Assembly: GCA_018398765.1 (NCBI GenBank)
Contig: JAHBMJ010005747.1
Span: forward strand, 47,958 to 67,164
Direction of reading: 5' to 3'
From: Chromera velia
Lineage: Eukaryota; Sar; Chromeraceae
Length of the DNA stretch: 19,207 bases
The notes below the pieces were generated by a model, which had not been told where the DNA came from, made no database searches, and saw only the letters and a list, made by a program, of their open reading frames with translations. Of this stretch, positions 18,965-19,207 are shown one piece after another. Numbering within the stretch: the stretch's first letter is position 1; the number at the start of each line of letters is the position of its first letter. The position numbers and the translations under genes are program-made.

Positions 18965-19190
18965 GTCGGTTTTCCGTTGATTCGGTCGGTTACCTGTAAG
19001 GTGCTTTCACCTTCGTGGGTCCGTCACACTTCGGTTTGAAGACTGCCACCCCCATTCGGAAGTCTCTCTGCCTTCCTGCCCGGCTCTCTCTCTTTTGTGG
19101 GCCGATGCTGTCTATTCTGCCTGCATCGCCACTCACGGTCGGAAGCTCCAGCCGAAAGCTGCGAGTCGGCTCTCTTCGGGTCCCCTGCCG
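18190..19190 (+). repeat. Segmental duplication copy C (cassette C with introns)
   Basis: Exons alpha 18520-18636, beta 18747-18814 and gamma 18898-18964 with introns homologous to copy A over about 1 kb. After gamma the intron follows copy A up to the point where the 22-bp array begins there (CGGGTCCC near 19180); here the sequence goes on without the array as far as the window shows. Confidence 0.8.
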
Positions 19191-19207
19191 GTTCTGCTGG
19201 CCATGTT

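Overview
This is eukaryotic nuclear DNA. Genes are split by spliceosomal introns with pyrimidine-rich tracts ending in CAG. The DNA is full of microsatellites and minisatellites, and there are no operons or ribosome binding sites. GC-rich exons, short to medium introns and dense simple repeats fit a protist or alga, for example a chromerid-like alveolate. The lineage is inference; no gene here identifies the species. I recognise no gene family with confidence, so all functions stay open.

Layout: (1) 297-1982, plus strand, the 3' part of a gene for a Pro/Ala-rich acidic protein. (2) 1983-3646, intergenic, with an AT-rich part and simple repeats. (3) 3647-6572, plus strand, an apparently complete five-exon gene for a 267-residue protein with an N-terminal signal peptide and a proline-rich stretch. 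(4) 6573-7799, AT-rich intergenic DNA with a perfect 20-bp palindrome and a 33-bp tandem repeat. (5) 7800-10106, plus strand, a very purine-rich charged coiled-coil gene; three ORFs join in frame if two short introns with C-rich tracts are removed. It may be a retroelement ORF1/gag-like protein, but no reverse transcriptase is present. (6) 10107-12590, a patchwork holding an inverted, truncated copy of part of the last gene, two head-to-head coding-like fragments and several short dispersed repeats. (7) about 12591 to past 18964, plus strand, a gene built mostly from phase-1 exons.

The last gene is the most interesting part. An exon trio (alpha, beta, gamma) occurs three times, plus one extra diverged alpha-like exon. 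Two minisatellites, one with units of about 34-48 bp and one with 22-bp units, lie in its introns and are stop-free in all forward frames. The first 41 bases of the alpha-beta intron are identical in all three copies, although the adjoining exon has diverged. Those 41 bases can fold into a stem that covers the 5' splice site. An inverted partial copy of the cassette lies 5 kb upstream.

Gene models were made by hand from splice signals and reading phase; none has transcript support.
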